64,000 bases of DNA, taken from the NCBI GenBank assembly GCA_020628645.1, contig JAHDES010000006.1, positions 1-64,000 of the forward strand, given 5' to 3'. Positions 18,741 to 27,795 of the stretch are shown one piece after another. Position 1 is the first letter of the stretch, and every line of letters begins with the position of its first letter. Below the pieces are notes generated by a model, which made no database searches, had not been told where the DNA came from, and saw nothing but the letters and a program-made list of their open reading frames with translations. Origin of the DNA: Saprospiraceae bacterium (GTDB lineage Bacteria > Bacteroidota > Bacteroidia > Chitinophagales > Saprospiraceae). Position numbers and translations under genes: made by a program.

Positions 18741-21503
18741 ATGAAATGTGTACTCCAAAAAACCTCATTAACCTTCTTTTTATTCTATTTCCCGATTTTG
18801 ATTTTTGCCCAATCAGCAGATACAATTTCACTTGAAGGATTGACGGAAGGTTCTAAAGAATATTTTTACAACTATCAATTGCTTATAGAAGCTGTTGATC
18901 CTCTCGAAGTCAATAAAGATTCTATTATTGATGATTATCTTGAAAAGGCAGAGCAACACATGCCATCAAAATTAGCTTTTGGTTATTTAAATAAAGCTTT
19001 TCTACTAGAAGAACAATCCAAATATACAGATGCTTTACTCAACTATCAAAAAGCAAAAGATCGCTATCAACTCAATGAAGATTATCGTCAAGTAGCCAAG
19101 ACCCTTTATTATATGGCAATCTCAAGCTCCTATGCTACAAAAGATTATAAAAAAAGTATTCCTTATCTTGAAGAGTCTATTGAAATTTGTAAAGAACATG
19201 GTTTTGATGGAGTAATGTCTACGGATTACTATATTATGGGGTATTGTTATCGAGGATTGTATGAAGAAGAGAATACTGCAGACCATAAACAGAAAGATTC
19301 GACCTCCCAAAATTACCTTACTCAAGCCATTTATAATTTTGATGAAGCTTTAAAATTAGCAGAAACCAAAAATGACCAAAGTCAAATCGATCATATTCTT
19401 TCTCAAAAAGTCAATATTTATCTATATCAAGAAAATTATGCGGCCGCTAGAGATCTGGCTACTCAACTACTTCAAGCAGATAGCTTTAAAGGGAAGAATG
19501 GGACATTACATCTTTTACATATTGTATTAGGGAAAGCCTATTTTGGTTTACAACAATATGAATTAGCCTATAATCAAATTGATTCGGCAGAACAGGTATT
19601 GCCTGCAGAGCAATCATCAATGAATGACTTGCTTCATGTGTATGATACCAAATATACATTTGCCCTCGAGCTAAAAAATTATAAAACGGCTCTGGATTAT
19701 TATACTAAATCAGAAGCTATCAAAGACAGTTTATGGTCGAATGAAAAGAAAATTGCTTATGAAAAACTCACCGTTGAATATGAAACGCTACAAAAAGAAC
19801 AAGAAAATCTTGCCCTTACTAAGGAAAAACAGCTTTTATCCACCATTAATAAGTGGATCAGTGCCATTGCCGTGCTCTTTTTATTAAGTCTACTTTTACT
19901 CTCTTATTTTTATTATAAAAATCGCCAACAACAAAGGCTTATTCTGGCTCAAAAAAATGAATTAGAACAATTAGATGAACTTAAAATGCGGTTTTTTACA
20001 AATGTAGCGCACGAACTTCGAACACCGCTTACCTTAATTACTGCACCCCTAAAAATGCTACTAAAATCTCAAACTTTAGATGACTATACATTAATTACCT
20101 TACAATCTATCACCAATAATAGTAAAGACTTATTGGTGTTGGTTGATGAAATTCTTGATTTATCGAGATTTAACAATCATCAACTTTCAATAGATAAACA
20201 ATCGTATCATTTTTTAACGATAATTAATTCCCTTGGGTATAAGTTTGATTTAGAAGCTCAACAACGAGAGATAGACTATAGTATTAATTATGCCTTGCCT
20301 TACGACCTTTATTTAATAGTAGATAAAAATAAAATATCAAAAATAGTTTCTAATCTTTTGACCAATGCTTTCAAGTTTTCAAAGTCAGGAGATAGTATTG
20401 AGTTGCTGGTGCAAGAGCATCAAAAATTTATCCTTGTTATAGTTACAGATACTGGACTAGGAATACATCCTGATGATTTACCGCACATTTTTAAACGATT
20501 TTATCAATCCACACAATCAAATATGCCTCTATCTGGAGGACTAGGCATTGGTCTTGCATTATCAAATGAATTAGCTCATTTAATGAATGGAGAACTTTCT
20601 GTACAGTCTGAATATGGTAAAGGAAGTACCTTCACCTTTAAATTTCCACAAGAAATAGGCAATTCAACAAATGCTTTAAAAGATGATATTAAAGAGCAAT
20701 CGATTTCTGGTATCCTTCCATCAACCACTACCTTTTTGGAAACTTCCCATACCATCCTTATTGTAGAAGATAACATTCAATTGCAATCATTAGTACAAGA
20801 ATTATTACCATCATCCTTTACCTTTTTGTTTGCAAACAATGGAAAAGAAGCGCTTCAAATATTGAATAAATCAACTCATATTGATTTAATTATTTCTGAT
20901 ATTATGATGCCTGATATGGATGGCTTTCAACTTTTAGATCATATAAAAAATAGTGATGCATGGAAATGGATTCCCATTATAATGCTGACTGCTCGAACAT
21001 CAATAGAAGATAAAATAAAAGCTTTGACTGTAGGAGTAGATGATTATATAAGCAAACCTTTTGAACCCGAAGAATTAAAAGCAAGGGTAATTAATTTACT
21101 CCAAAATTCCCAACAGAAGAAAAATCAATTGGGAGTGTCAGAAGATAAATTAATTGATGTAACAATACCCAATTTAGAAGCGGCGGATTATACTTGGCTC
21201 AAAGAAGTAGAGAAAGTATGTTTTAAAAACATCCATGATTCAACTTTTAATATGAACCATTTAGCCCAAAAGCTGGCTATAAGTGAGCGTCATTTACGGC
21301 GTAAAATCAAACAAATCACTGGGATTACAGCAGGTAATTATATCAAAGAAATTCGACTAGAAAAAGCTAGACAACTAATTGAGAACAGAGTTCTTACTAC
21401 GCTTGCTGAAGTTTCTTATGAAGTGGGCTTCAATACACCATCTTATTTTGCAAAATTATATGAAAAACGATTTGGTAAAAATCCTGTTGATTTATTGAAA
21501 TAA
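18741..21503 (+). CDS. Hybrid two-component sensor kinase / response regulator with AraC-type HTH
   Basis: This 920-aa signalling protein has a signal peptide (FFLFYFPILIFAQS), TPR-like helices over about residues 45-330, a coiled stretch and a membrane segment at about 372-392. After these come a HisKA box with His424 (VAHELRTPLTLI), a HATPase with N box NLLTNAFKFSKSG and glycine boxes DTGLGI and GGLGIGLA, a receiver with Asp720 (SDIMMPDMDG) and Lys772 (YISKPF), and an AraC HTH at the C-terminus. All key residues are present. ATG 18741 was preferred over 18705 because it starts directly before the signal peptide. The periplasmic TPR part replaces the beta-propeller of classic glycan-sensing HTCS proteins. 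It is divergent from the giant adhesin gene and may regulate it (inference). Confidence 0.92.
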   Translation: MKCVLQKTSLTFFLFYFPILIFAQSADTISLEGLTEGSKEYFYNYQLLIEAVDPLEVNKDSIIDDYLEKAEQHMPSKLAFGYLNKAFLLEEQSKYTDALLNYQKAKDRYQLNEDYRQVAKTLYYMAISSSYATKDYKKSIPYLEESIEICKEHGFDGVMSTDYYIMGYCYRGLYEEENTADHKQKDSTSQNYLTQAIYNFDEALKLAETKNDQSQIDHILSQKVNIYLYQENYAAARDLATQLLQADSFKGKNGTLHLLHIVLGKAYFGLQQYELAYNQIDSAEQVLPAEQSSMNDLLHVYDTKYTFALELKNYKTALDYYTKSEAIKDSLWSNEKKIAYEKLTVEYETLQKEQENLALTKEKQLLSTINKWISAIAVLFLLSLLLLSYFYYKNRQQQRLILAQKNELEQLDELKMRFFTNVAHELRTPLTLITAPLKMLLKSQTLDDYTLITLQSITNNSKDLLVLVDEILDLSRFNNHQLSIDKQSYHFLTIINSLGYKFDLEAQQREIDYSINYALPYDLYLIVDKNKISKIVSNLLTNAFKFSKSGDSIELLVQEHQKFILVIVTDTGLGIHPDDLPHIFKRFYQSTQSNMPLSGGLGIGLALSNELAHLMNGELSVQSEYGKGSTFTFKFPQEIGNSTNALKDDIKEQSISGILPSTTTFLETSHTILIVEDNIQLQSLVQELLPSSFTFLFANNGKEALQILNKSTHIDLIISDIMMPDMDGFQLLDHIKNSDAWKWIPIIMLTARTSIEDKIKALTVGVDDYISKPFEPEELKARVINLLQNSQQKKNQLGVSEDKLIDVTIPNLEAADYTWLKEVEKVCFKNIHDSTFNMNHLAQKLAISERHLRRKIKQITGITAGNYIKEIRLEKARQLIENRVLTTLAEVSYEVGFNTPSYFAKLYEKRFGKNPVDLLK

Positions 21504-21807
21504 CCTAGGGTTGAGGACATTATCAAGAGGTAAGATGGGGGTCGACAGAGCCCTAGGTTTCTAAAACAAAAAACTAGAGTTTGAGAGTGAACTGGAAACG
21601 CTTAAATCTTTGAAAGAACGTAGCCCAAGACGATCTATTTTTATTGATTATAATTATTCAAGCCAATACTATTATTTTAACTTTTAATGTAACCTCAATA
21701 ACTGATTATAATACCATAGGGTGTCTATACTAGGGGGCTACGTTACTATTAATGTGCAAAGAGAATCCCTTCTCAAGTTTATGATTATTCTCACACAATT
21801 TGCTCAG
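21504..21807. other. Convergent spacer rich in inverted repeats
   Basis: No gene was seen. AACCTAGGG at 21502-21510 (overlapping the regulator's stop codon) pairs with CCCTAGGTT at 21551-21559 over a 40-nt loop, a possible 3' end structure. The rest is the repeat element at 21617-21744. Confidence 0.6.
21617..21744. repeat. Small element with 10-bp inverted ends and two ATTGATTATAAT-type cores (copy 3)
   Basis: AACGTAGCCC at 21617-21626 and GGGCTACGTT at 21735-21744 are perfect 10-bp inverted ends. Inside are ATTGATTATAATTA (21643-21656, followed by TTCAAGCC) and a second copy, CTGATTATAATACC (21702-21715). This is the best-formed member of the family seen at 17499 and 17862. It is 128 bp long and non-coding, so it resembles a MITE or REP-type element. 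Confidence 0.6.
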
Positions 21808-22593
21808 TTATCTTTCATTAATTATATTTTTATTTAGGGTGTTTTTATATACTTTTATTGCTTCTTCAATTTGTTTTCTTCTCCTTCTTGATACAGGCAA
21901 TTTTATATTAGCTTCTAAATGAACAAACTTTTTATTTTCCTTAGTTGATGTATTTTCTATCTTATCTAAATTCACAAGATATGCTCTATGAATACGACTA
22001 AGATACCCGTTGTTTATTCTAGTATAAAAATTGCCTATTCCCTCAAATGTTTTACTATTTTTTATAGTTGCATCTACATTACTCTTATAAAAAATATTGG
22101 TGATAGAACCATCCGCTTGAGCATATAAAAAGTGCTCAAAATTAATTTTATGTCCTTTTTTCCCATTTATATTGATGCATTCAAAAAAGCTTTTTTCATT
22201 TGAAATTTGCTCATTTATGAATAGGTTTTTGTTAAGTTCCTTGAAAAAAGAGGCACTAGTAATCTGTAGTATTGCCAAAGTTGAGGATTCAAATCTCTTT
22301 ATCAGTGTCTCTCCAATTTCTTTTTCTTTTCTAATGAATATTAAACGCTTTGAGTTATTCTTATCAATTTTATGTAACAAAAAATTTAGTGCAATATTAT
22401 CTTCTCGTTCACTAGTTATAAAATACAAAATCAGAGTAGTAGGCTCATTGATAAGTCCTTGTTCAACTTTATAGAGCTGTTCTCGTTCAATAAATTGAAA
22501 TTTATTAGGAATCCCACTTATCGAAATAGCCTCTTTATGAAATAGATCTACATCGCTATCATATCCAGATATTAAAATTATTGATTTAAACAT
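21808..22593 (-). CDS. LytTR-domain DNA-binding regulator with degenerate receiver-like N-terminus
   Basis: The 261-aa protein ends in a clear LytTR domain (about residues 145-250), with the family's typical pattern of a DGSITNI-like strand, FEGIGNFY, FLSRIHRAYLVN-type RIHRAYLVNLDKI, and the terminal LPVSRRRRKQI segment. Residues 1-125 have the alternating strand/helix pattern of a CheY-like receiver, but the usual phosphoacceptor position reads LILYFITSE without Asp. Phosphorylation control is therefore unlikely; a partner or ligand may act instead (inference). No kinase gene is adjacent, and it faces the hybrid regulator. It probably acts as a transcription factor in the cytoplasm. Confidence 0.85.
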   Translation of the reverse strand: MFKSIILISGYDSDVDLFHKEAISISGIPNKFQFIEREQLYKVEQGLINEPTTLILYFITSEREDNIALNFLLHKIDKNNSKRLIFIRKEKEIGETLIKRFESSTLAILQITSASFFKELNKNLFINEQISNEKSFFECININGKKGHKINFEHFLYAQADGSITNIFYKSNVDATIKNSKTFEGIGNFYTRINNGYLSRIHRAYLVNLDKIENTSTKENKKFVHLEANIKLPVSRRRRKQIEEAIKVYKNTLNKNIINER

Positions 22594-24348
22594 AAAAAGT
22601 AGTTCTATACATTCTAAATATGAATGTTTAAAATGTTTTGTAATTGCTCTATTTGGTTTATTATTTAATATATCACTATATACTAGTAAGAATGATCTTA
22701 TTAGAAGATGATTAGGATAATATTTTTAAGACATTTTTTTAGATGATCAAATGAGGAAGAAGGAATAGAACATTCTTATTCTAGTACTCTATAAACTAGA
22801 GCATAGTTAATTTTAACTATATGAAAATCAATTCTTTATGTGCTTAAGGTCAAAAAAATATATTTATTTAGCTTAAGTGTGCAGGCAAGCAAATAAAAAT
22901 CCTTAAAGTCTTGATTTTCAAAATAAATTTTTACCAAGCTCTTCACTCATTTCAATCAAACGCTCTCTTTTGTGTTAAATAACATTTGTTTAGATACATA
23001 AAATAATTCTATTTTCTTAAAATAGAATATTGACTTTATTTGAATATTAATAACACGCTTTTATTAAGAGACATTGAAGTGTAATGAAAAGATATATGCA
23101 GCTAAATTCTGGAATTGAAATTAGTTATTGAATATACTTTTTTGAATGCTCTCAACTTAATTTACTTTTGTTACGATAATAAACTTCAATACAATAAATA
23201 CATTTCTAAAAATGTATTTAGGCTATTAAAGTAATACAAATGTATAAAAATAACAATAGAAAATCAATCATTTAAAAATAAACGGGAGAAAAAAACATAA
23301 ACGGAAAAGGCCGAACCCAAACGGAGAGTAAGGGTCGGCTTAAACAATTATAATCAATAATTTTACTCTTGGGATTTGAGGTCTAAATTAGGGTGTACTC
23401 TATTTTTAGATAAAAGTAATAAATTGTATCAATCTATTTTTTAGTCAAAAAATAACTGAAAGTTGAGAGTGTTATCTAAAAAGTATGATTCTGATAAATG
23501 TTTTGGGGAAAGATTACTACAAATTTAGCCATTTTTTTCCTCACAATCAAATTAAATCTTTAAAAATTGCAAGCAAATTTAGTTTTCAAGTCATTAGTTA
23601 AAACTATATTTTTTAAGACAAGGGCTTTCAGTTACTACTCATATTCTGAAATGTTAAAATAGCAATTAGGCGATAGTGGATTTTTATTTCTATCATAAAG
23701 TTATAAGAAACATTCCAGGTAGCAATGGAATTAAGGTATTCTTCGATCTGCTTTATGGTTTCATAATCGAGTAATTTCCGTTTCTAAACCATTGGAAAAG
23801 GTAAATCGGTTTTTTTAAAAGAGATCATAGCAATCAATTCTAGTTTACTAAAGAAATACAAGATTAATGTCTAATACGATACGCTTATACAAACAAGATT
23901 CAATTACTATTTTGTTCCTTGAAAAAAGTATATTTGAACATAAATCTCACCCATTTTTCCAATACCTGTAATTCCAAAAGTGACAAAATGACGCTAAAAT
24001 AGAAACTTTTATTTTTTCAAACTTCCAGTAACCTGCTGGCTATCAGCTATTTAATTTTTTGAGTCAAATTTATAACGTCCTAAAAGTGATAAGTTGAGCG
24101 AAAAACGTCACTTTGATTTCCCCAACCCACAATCCCTTTTGCCCCTTCATTCCATGCTTCCATTTAGGAGCGCGCGCTTGGCAGCTATCATACCCCAAGG
24201 AAAATCAAACTGAGAACTGAAAATTAAATTTGAAAGGAAAACAAAAGCAGCTTTTGCTATGATCGGAAGCGGTGCAGTATTTTCCAAAAGCTCGCTTCTG
24301 CTAAAAGTGGTTTAGGGCGTAATTTGCGCCCTAGCCTTTCTAAAGAAA
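22594..24348. other. 1.75-kb AT-rich non-coding region with gene relics
   Basis: No intact gene was seen. It holds a minus-strand ATTGATTATAATTG motif at 23345-23358 next to a GGCCGAACCC/GGGTCGGC hairpin (about 23310-23340), a stop-containing minus-strand relic at about 23640-23828, and a 7-bp-stem hairpin TAGGGCG/CGCCCTA at 24313-24333 just before the recombinase pseudogene. It looks like degraded accessory DNA. Confidence 0.6.
23640..23828 (-). pseudogene. Possible gene relic, product not recognised
   Basis: From ATG at 23828 the minus strand reads MISFKKTDLPFPMV, hits an in-frame stop at 23784-23786, then continues open as KRKLLDYETIKQIEEYLNSI and TWNVSYNFMIEIKIHYRLI. The protein-like composition after the stop suggests a decayed gene, but no family was recognised and chance is possible. 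Confidence 0.25.
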
Positions 24349-24969
24349 TTTGAGGTCTTTTTAAGTGCTACAGCAAGTGGAGGAGGTATTGCGGTGTATA
24401 TGCGAACCATTCGTGCAGCTTATAATGAAGCCATTCGACGAAATCTAGTAGATCGAACGTACCCTGATTTGAGCCTGGCTTATTGGCTGTTTTTGTTCAG
24501 TTATTATGCTAGAGGAATGAATTATACCGATATGGCAATGCTGAAATGGGAAGATATTTATAATGGGTGATTAAATTACCATAGGGAAAAAACAGGTAAA
24601 TTTTACACCTTGAGGATTTCAGAATCTCTAGATCAAATTCTTAATCTATTTAAAGCTAGCAAAACCAATGAATATGTCTTTCCTATTCTTTCTGATTTTC
24701 ATCAAATTGTCACTCAAAAAAAGAATCGTATCAAGAAGTGTCTAAAGCAATACAATAAGTGCTTAAAGCAAATCGGTCATCTTTGTGAAATTGAAGCACA
24801 TATCACGTCTTATGTAGCAAGACATACTTACGCAACAACCCTAAAACGAAAAAATGCAAATATTGCATTAATTAGCGAAGCAATGGGACATAGTGATATA
24901 AATACAACTAAAGCCTATTTAATGAAGGTTGAAAATGAAGCACTTGATAGTCTAGATGAGTTATTATAA
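24349..24969 (+). pseudogene. Site-specific tyrosine recombinase (integrase) remnant
   Basis: The frame from about 24349 reads SGGGIAVYMRTIRAAYNEAI and FSYYARGMNYTDMAMLKWED, then an in-frame TGA at 24568-24570, and continues in the same frame to TAA 24967-24969. The C-terminal part keeps catalytic motifs ARHTYA (Arg), GHSDINTTKAY (His and Tyr). The N-terminal arm-binding domain is missing, and the core/catalytic junction (RNLVDRTYPDLSLAYW) looks shortened by deletion compared with Bacteroidota phage_int_SAM_5-type integrases. An open frame from TTG 24610 is therefore only the tail of the dead gene. It marks a decayed mobile element next to the Fic gene. Confidence 0.85.
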
Positions 24970-25026
24970 AATGCTTTTTATGCGCCATTATTTTACATAA
25001 TAGGCTTTTAATGCAGTATTTTTTTA

Positions 25027-25034
25027 TAATTTTG
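25027..25034 (+). promoter_or_regulatory. Candidate -7 box TAATTTTG for the Fic gene
   Basis: TAATTTTG fits TAnnTTTG and lies 33 nt before ATG 25067, leaving a short leader. No clear -33 TTG was found. Confidence 0.35.
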
Positions 25035-25066
25035 TCATAAAGAATATTCTTACGCGCTATTTTTTT

Positions 25067-26527
25067 ATGAGTTCATTACCTGAAATAATATTTAGTTCTT
25101 CTGATTCAGCCACCTCTCAGCAACTTTCAAAACTATTGAAAGCAGGCACAATTCGTAAATTGATACCTAGGGTATACACCTCAAATTTAGTTGATGAAGA
25201 TACGACTATCATTAAACGGAATCTATGGATGTTAGTGTCCCATTTATTTCCTGAAGCGCAACTTTCTCATCGTTCGGCTTTGGAATTTAGTTTATCACCT
25301 AAAAATAGATTATACCTGAGTGGCAATAATAAGAAAACTTATAAATGGGGCGCAATAGAAATTAGGATGGTTTTAAGACCCAAAAAACTAACTGACGATC
25401 ATCCTATTTTTGATCAACTCTATGTTTCTTCTTTTGAACGTGCACTTTTAGAAAACTTACTCCCTAGTAGAACGATAAAAGGGGAAAAAAGAACATTAGA
25501 TCAACATCAATTAGAAGATCGTCTTTTACAAGAACTAAATACTAGAGGCGAAGATAGCTTAAATTATACGCGAGATCGAGCAAGAGAAATTGCACAAGAA
25601 TTAGGATGGGAACTTGCCTTTCAGAAACTTCATAAAATTATTGGTTCACTTTTATCATCAAAACCGAAAGATATATTAAAATCACCCATTGCCATAGCAA
25701 AAGTACTTGGTGAACCTTATGATGCTCATAGAATCGATTTGTTTCAAAATCTAGTAGCTAGTTTAAAACAAACTAGTTTTCCAGATCGCCCTCAAAAAAC
25801 GAAAAAGCAAGAGTCTTTTGAATTAATAGCCTTTTTTGAAAGTTATTTTTCAAACTATATTGAAGGCACAACTTTTGAAATTCAAGAAGCAAAAGATATT
25901 GTTTACAATGGTATGCTGATTCCTAATCGAACTGGAGATACCCACGATATAAAAGGAACATTTAGCTTAGTGGCTAATCGCTTTGAAATGTCCAAAATTC
26001 CAGAATCTTATGAAGAACTTATTCAAGTTCTTCAAGATAGACACCGACAAATTTTATATGGAAGACAGGAAAAAAATCCAGGTATTTTTAAATCTATTGC
26101 TAATCGAGCAGGAAGTAGTCATTTTGTTGAACCAAATTTAGTCAGAGGTACATTAAAGCATGGATTCGAATTATTCAAAGGGTTGACTAATACTACTGAA
26201 AGAGCTTTATATATGATGTTTTTGATTAGTGAAATACATCCATTTGATGATGGCAATGGTCGTTTAGCCAGAGTCATGATGAATGCAGAATTAGTGCATG
26301 GTTGTCAATCTAAATTAATAATCCCTACTGTTTATCGAGACGACTATATCCTCAATCTAAAGCAGCTTACTAGGCATAAAAATACAACAAATTACATTCG
26401 TATGATGGATCGAGCACATACCTTTTCTCACTGGCTAATACCTGATTCATATGATAATTTGGTGGAGCAACTGGAATTGAGCAATGCTTTTAAAGAAAGT
26501 GATGAAGCTGCGCTTCTATTTAACTAA
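25067..26527 (+). CDS. Fic-domain protein fused to AbiEi-like antitoxin/HTH N-terminus
   Basis: The 486-aa protein has two parts. Residues 1-150 resemble AbiEi-type antitoxin winged-helix proteins: LSKLLKAGTIRKLIPRVYTS, LSHRSALEFSL and SSFERALLENLL occur in the order of that family. Residues of about 250-450 are a Fic domain with the full catalytic motif HPFDDGNGRLAR (His391), which in known Fic enzymes transfers AMP or another nucleotide phosphate to a target hydroxyl. An SxxxEG motif (SNYIEG, Ser262, Glu266) before the core matches the self-inhibitory helix of class II Fic proteins, so the enzyme is probably kept off by default. It is intact although its neighbours are decayed, which points to a recent or selected defence or toxin-antitoxin-like role (inference). 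Confidence 0.88.
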   Translation: MSSLPEIIFSSSDSATSQQLSKLLKAGTIRKLIPRVYTSNLVDEDTTIIKRNLWMLVSHLFPEAQLSHRSALEFSLSPKNRLYLSGNNKKTYKWGAIEIRMVLRPKKLTDDHPIFDQLYVSSFERALLENLLPSRTIKGEKRTLDQHQLEDRLLQELNTRGEDSLNYTRDRAREIAQELGWELAFQKLHKIIGSLLSSKPKDILKSPIAIAKVLGEPYDAHRIDLFQNLVASLKQTSFPDRPQKTKKQESFELIAFFESYFSNYIEGTTFEIQEAKDIVYNGMLIPNRTGDTHDIKGTFSLVANRFEMSKIPESYEELIQVLQDRHRQILYGRQEKNPGIFKSIANRAGSSHFVEPNLVRGTLKHGFELFKGLTNTTERALYMMFLISEIHPFDDGNGRLARVMMNAELVHGCQSKLIIPTVYRDDYILNLKQLTRHKNTTNYIRMMDRAHTFSHWLIPDSYDNLVEQLELSNAFKESDEAALLFN

Positions 26528-26575
26528 GAAACTAAAGCAAAAGGTACTTTGGTGTCAAAACCCCTTACTAAATAA

Positions 26576-26611
26576 TAGACATTATCGTACGCTAACGTAC
26601 GATAATGTCTA
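26576..26611. terminator. Perfect 16-bp-stem palindrome, likely bidirectional terminator or repeat
   Basis: TAGACATTATCGTACG (26576-26591), loop CTAA, then the exact complement (26596-26611). It sits 49 nt after the Fic stop codon. There is no U-run directly after it, so it may instead be a protein-binding palindrome or repeat remnant. Confidence 0.6.
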
Positions 26612-26620
26612 ATAAGAAAA

Positions 26621-27074
26621 TCACCCCTTCCCTATCACAACAGGAGGTAGATAATTCAAAGCAAGCATCTCTTCCGCTTCTGGATTCACCGTTTCATTTC
26701 GATACAATTGAAAATCCTTCGGAAGTTCCGGGTTTTAGATTTACAACTCGTAGAAATATAAGATTAATCCCTTTCTAGCCCCACTACTGCCAGTTAAAAC
26801 GATCAATTTGTTTTCTAAATAATGTGCTTGAACTATTTGAACGTCTTTAGACAAATTGGGAAATTTAATAGCCTTTACATACCTAGGAGAGTTCTTTTCA
26901 TAGAAAACGGTATAAATAGACTCCTATAATTGCTTGGTGTATTTTTTTTTGAATCATCTCTTCCAATTATTCTCGTCGCGGAGAAGTTGCCAAAAAGGAA
27001 ATCTCACATTTGGCTTGCATCAAGTCATTTAATTGAAATTTAATTTCATCTGAAAATTTCTTCTTTGAAGTCAT
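26621..27074 (-). pseudogene. Frameshifted gene relic, product not recognised
   Basis: The minus strand starts at 27074 with MTSKKKFSDEIKFQLNDLMQ and KCEISFLATSPRRE, then meets a stop. Another frame continues with VYTVFYEKNSPRYVKAIKFP, NLSKDVQIVQAHYLENKLIV and LTGSSGARKGLILYFY, and a last part gives FQLYRNETVNPEAEEMLALN and YLPPVVIGKG before TGA at 26621-26623. The span is not a multiple of three. Reads like a once-real protein of about 150 residues, now broken by frameshifts. No family is recognised. Confidence 0.5.
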
Positions 27075-27141
27075 AAAAATGTTAAATTCGAGTTTTCTAT
27101 TTAGATGGAACTTTAAAAAAGATCTGTCAAAATCAAGTAAT

Positions 27142-27795
27142 ATGCCCTCTATTTACATTTCTGATCATGTAAGAGCAGTTCAATATTTACATCGCGCAGT
27201 AATCAGTCAAAATTATTTGATGGTGAAAGAACAATTACGCGCTTTTGTAGAGAATCTCTGGGATGCTTATCAATATCAAGACCAATTTGTGTGGGTTGAA
27301 TTTTCCAATTACCATCCTAAATGGAAGGGGCAATTGGATGCAAGTATTTCATTTGCAGATTTAAAAAAAGAAGATTGCCAAATGGTGATTGCAAAGGAAT
27401 ATGGATTTAAAGATTGGTATGCTGTAGAACAATGTGAACTTGCGATAGATCATGTTTTTTCGAGTGCATTAAATTTATTATTAACTGGAAAAAAAGATGC
27501 TTTAGCACAATTATTAGATGAGTTCCCTGATTTAGTGCATCAACGCTCCCATTATGCACATCAAGCGACCCTTTTACATTATGTTGGTTCTAATGGTGTC
27601 GAAATTTGGCGACAAGTCGTACCAGATAATCTTGTTGAAATAACGCAACTATTATTAGCAAGAGGCGCTGATCCTCTTGCTGAAGCAAATATTTATGGCG
27701 AAACTACTACTGCAAGCCTGATTGCATCTAGTGATCACCCATTTCAGGCTGGTATTCAAAAAGATTTATTAGAATTATTTATCGAATCAACATAA
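27142..27795 (+). CDS. Ankyrin-repeat-containing protein
   Basis: The protein is 217 aa from ATG 27142; an in-frame ATG at 27079 would add 21 residues without a signal peptide. I prefer 27142 because the fold-like part begins there. The C-terminal half has ankyrin-type repeats: LLTGKKDALAQLLDEFPDLV, HQATLLHYVGSNG and ITQLLLARGADPLAEANIYG. The N-terminal half has no motif I recognise. No signal peptide, so probably cytoplasmic with a protein-binding role. The last 17 bp overlap the 3' end of the convergent PKD protein gene at 27779. Confidence 0.75.
   Translation: MPSIYISDHVRAVQYLHRAVISQNYLMVKEQLRAFVENLWDAYQYQDQFVWVEFSNYHPKWKGQLDASISFADLKKEDCQMVIAKEYGFKDWYAVEQCELAIDHVFSSALNLLLTGKKDALAQLLDEFPDLVHQRSHYAHQATLLHYVGSNGVEIWRQVVPDNLVEITQLLLARGADPLAEANIYGETTTASLIASSDHPFQAGIQKDLLELFIEST

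Noticed and set aside
24610-24969. 119-codon frame taken as a complete small integrase
   Set aside because: It begins at a TTG in the middle of the catalytic domain, with homologous sequence upstream in the same frame broken by TGA 24568-24570.
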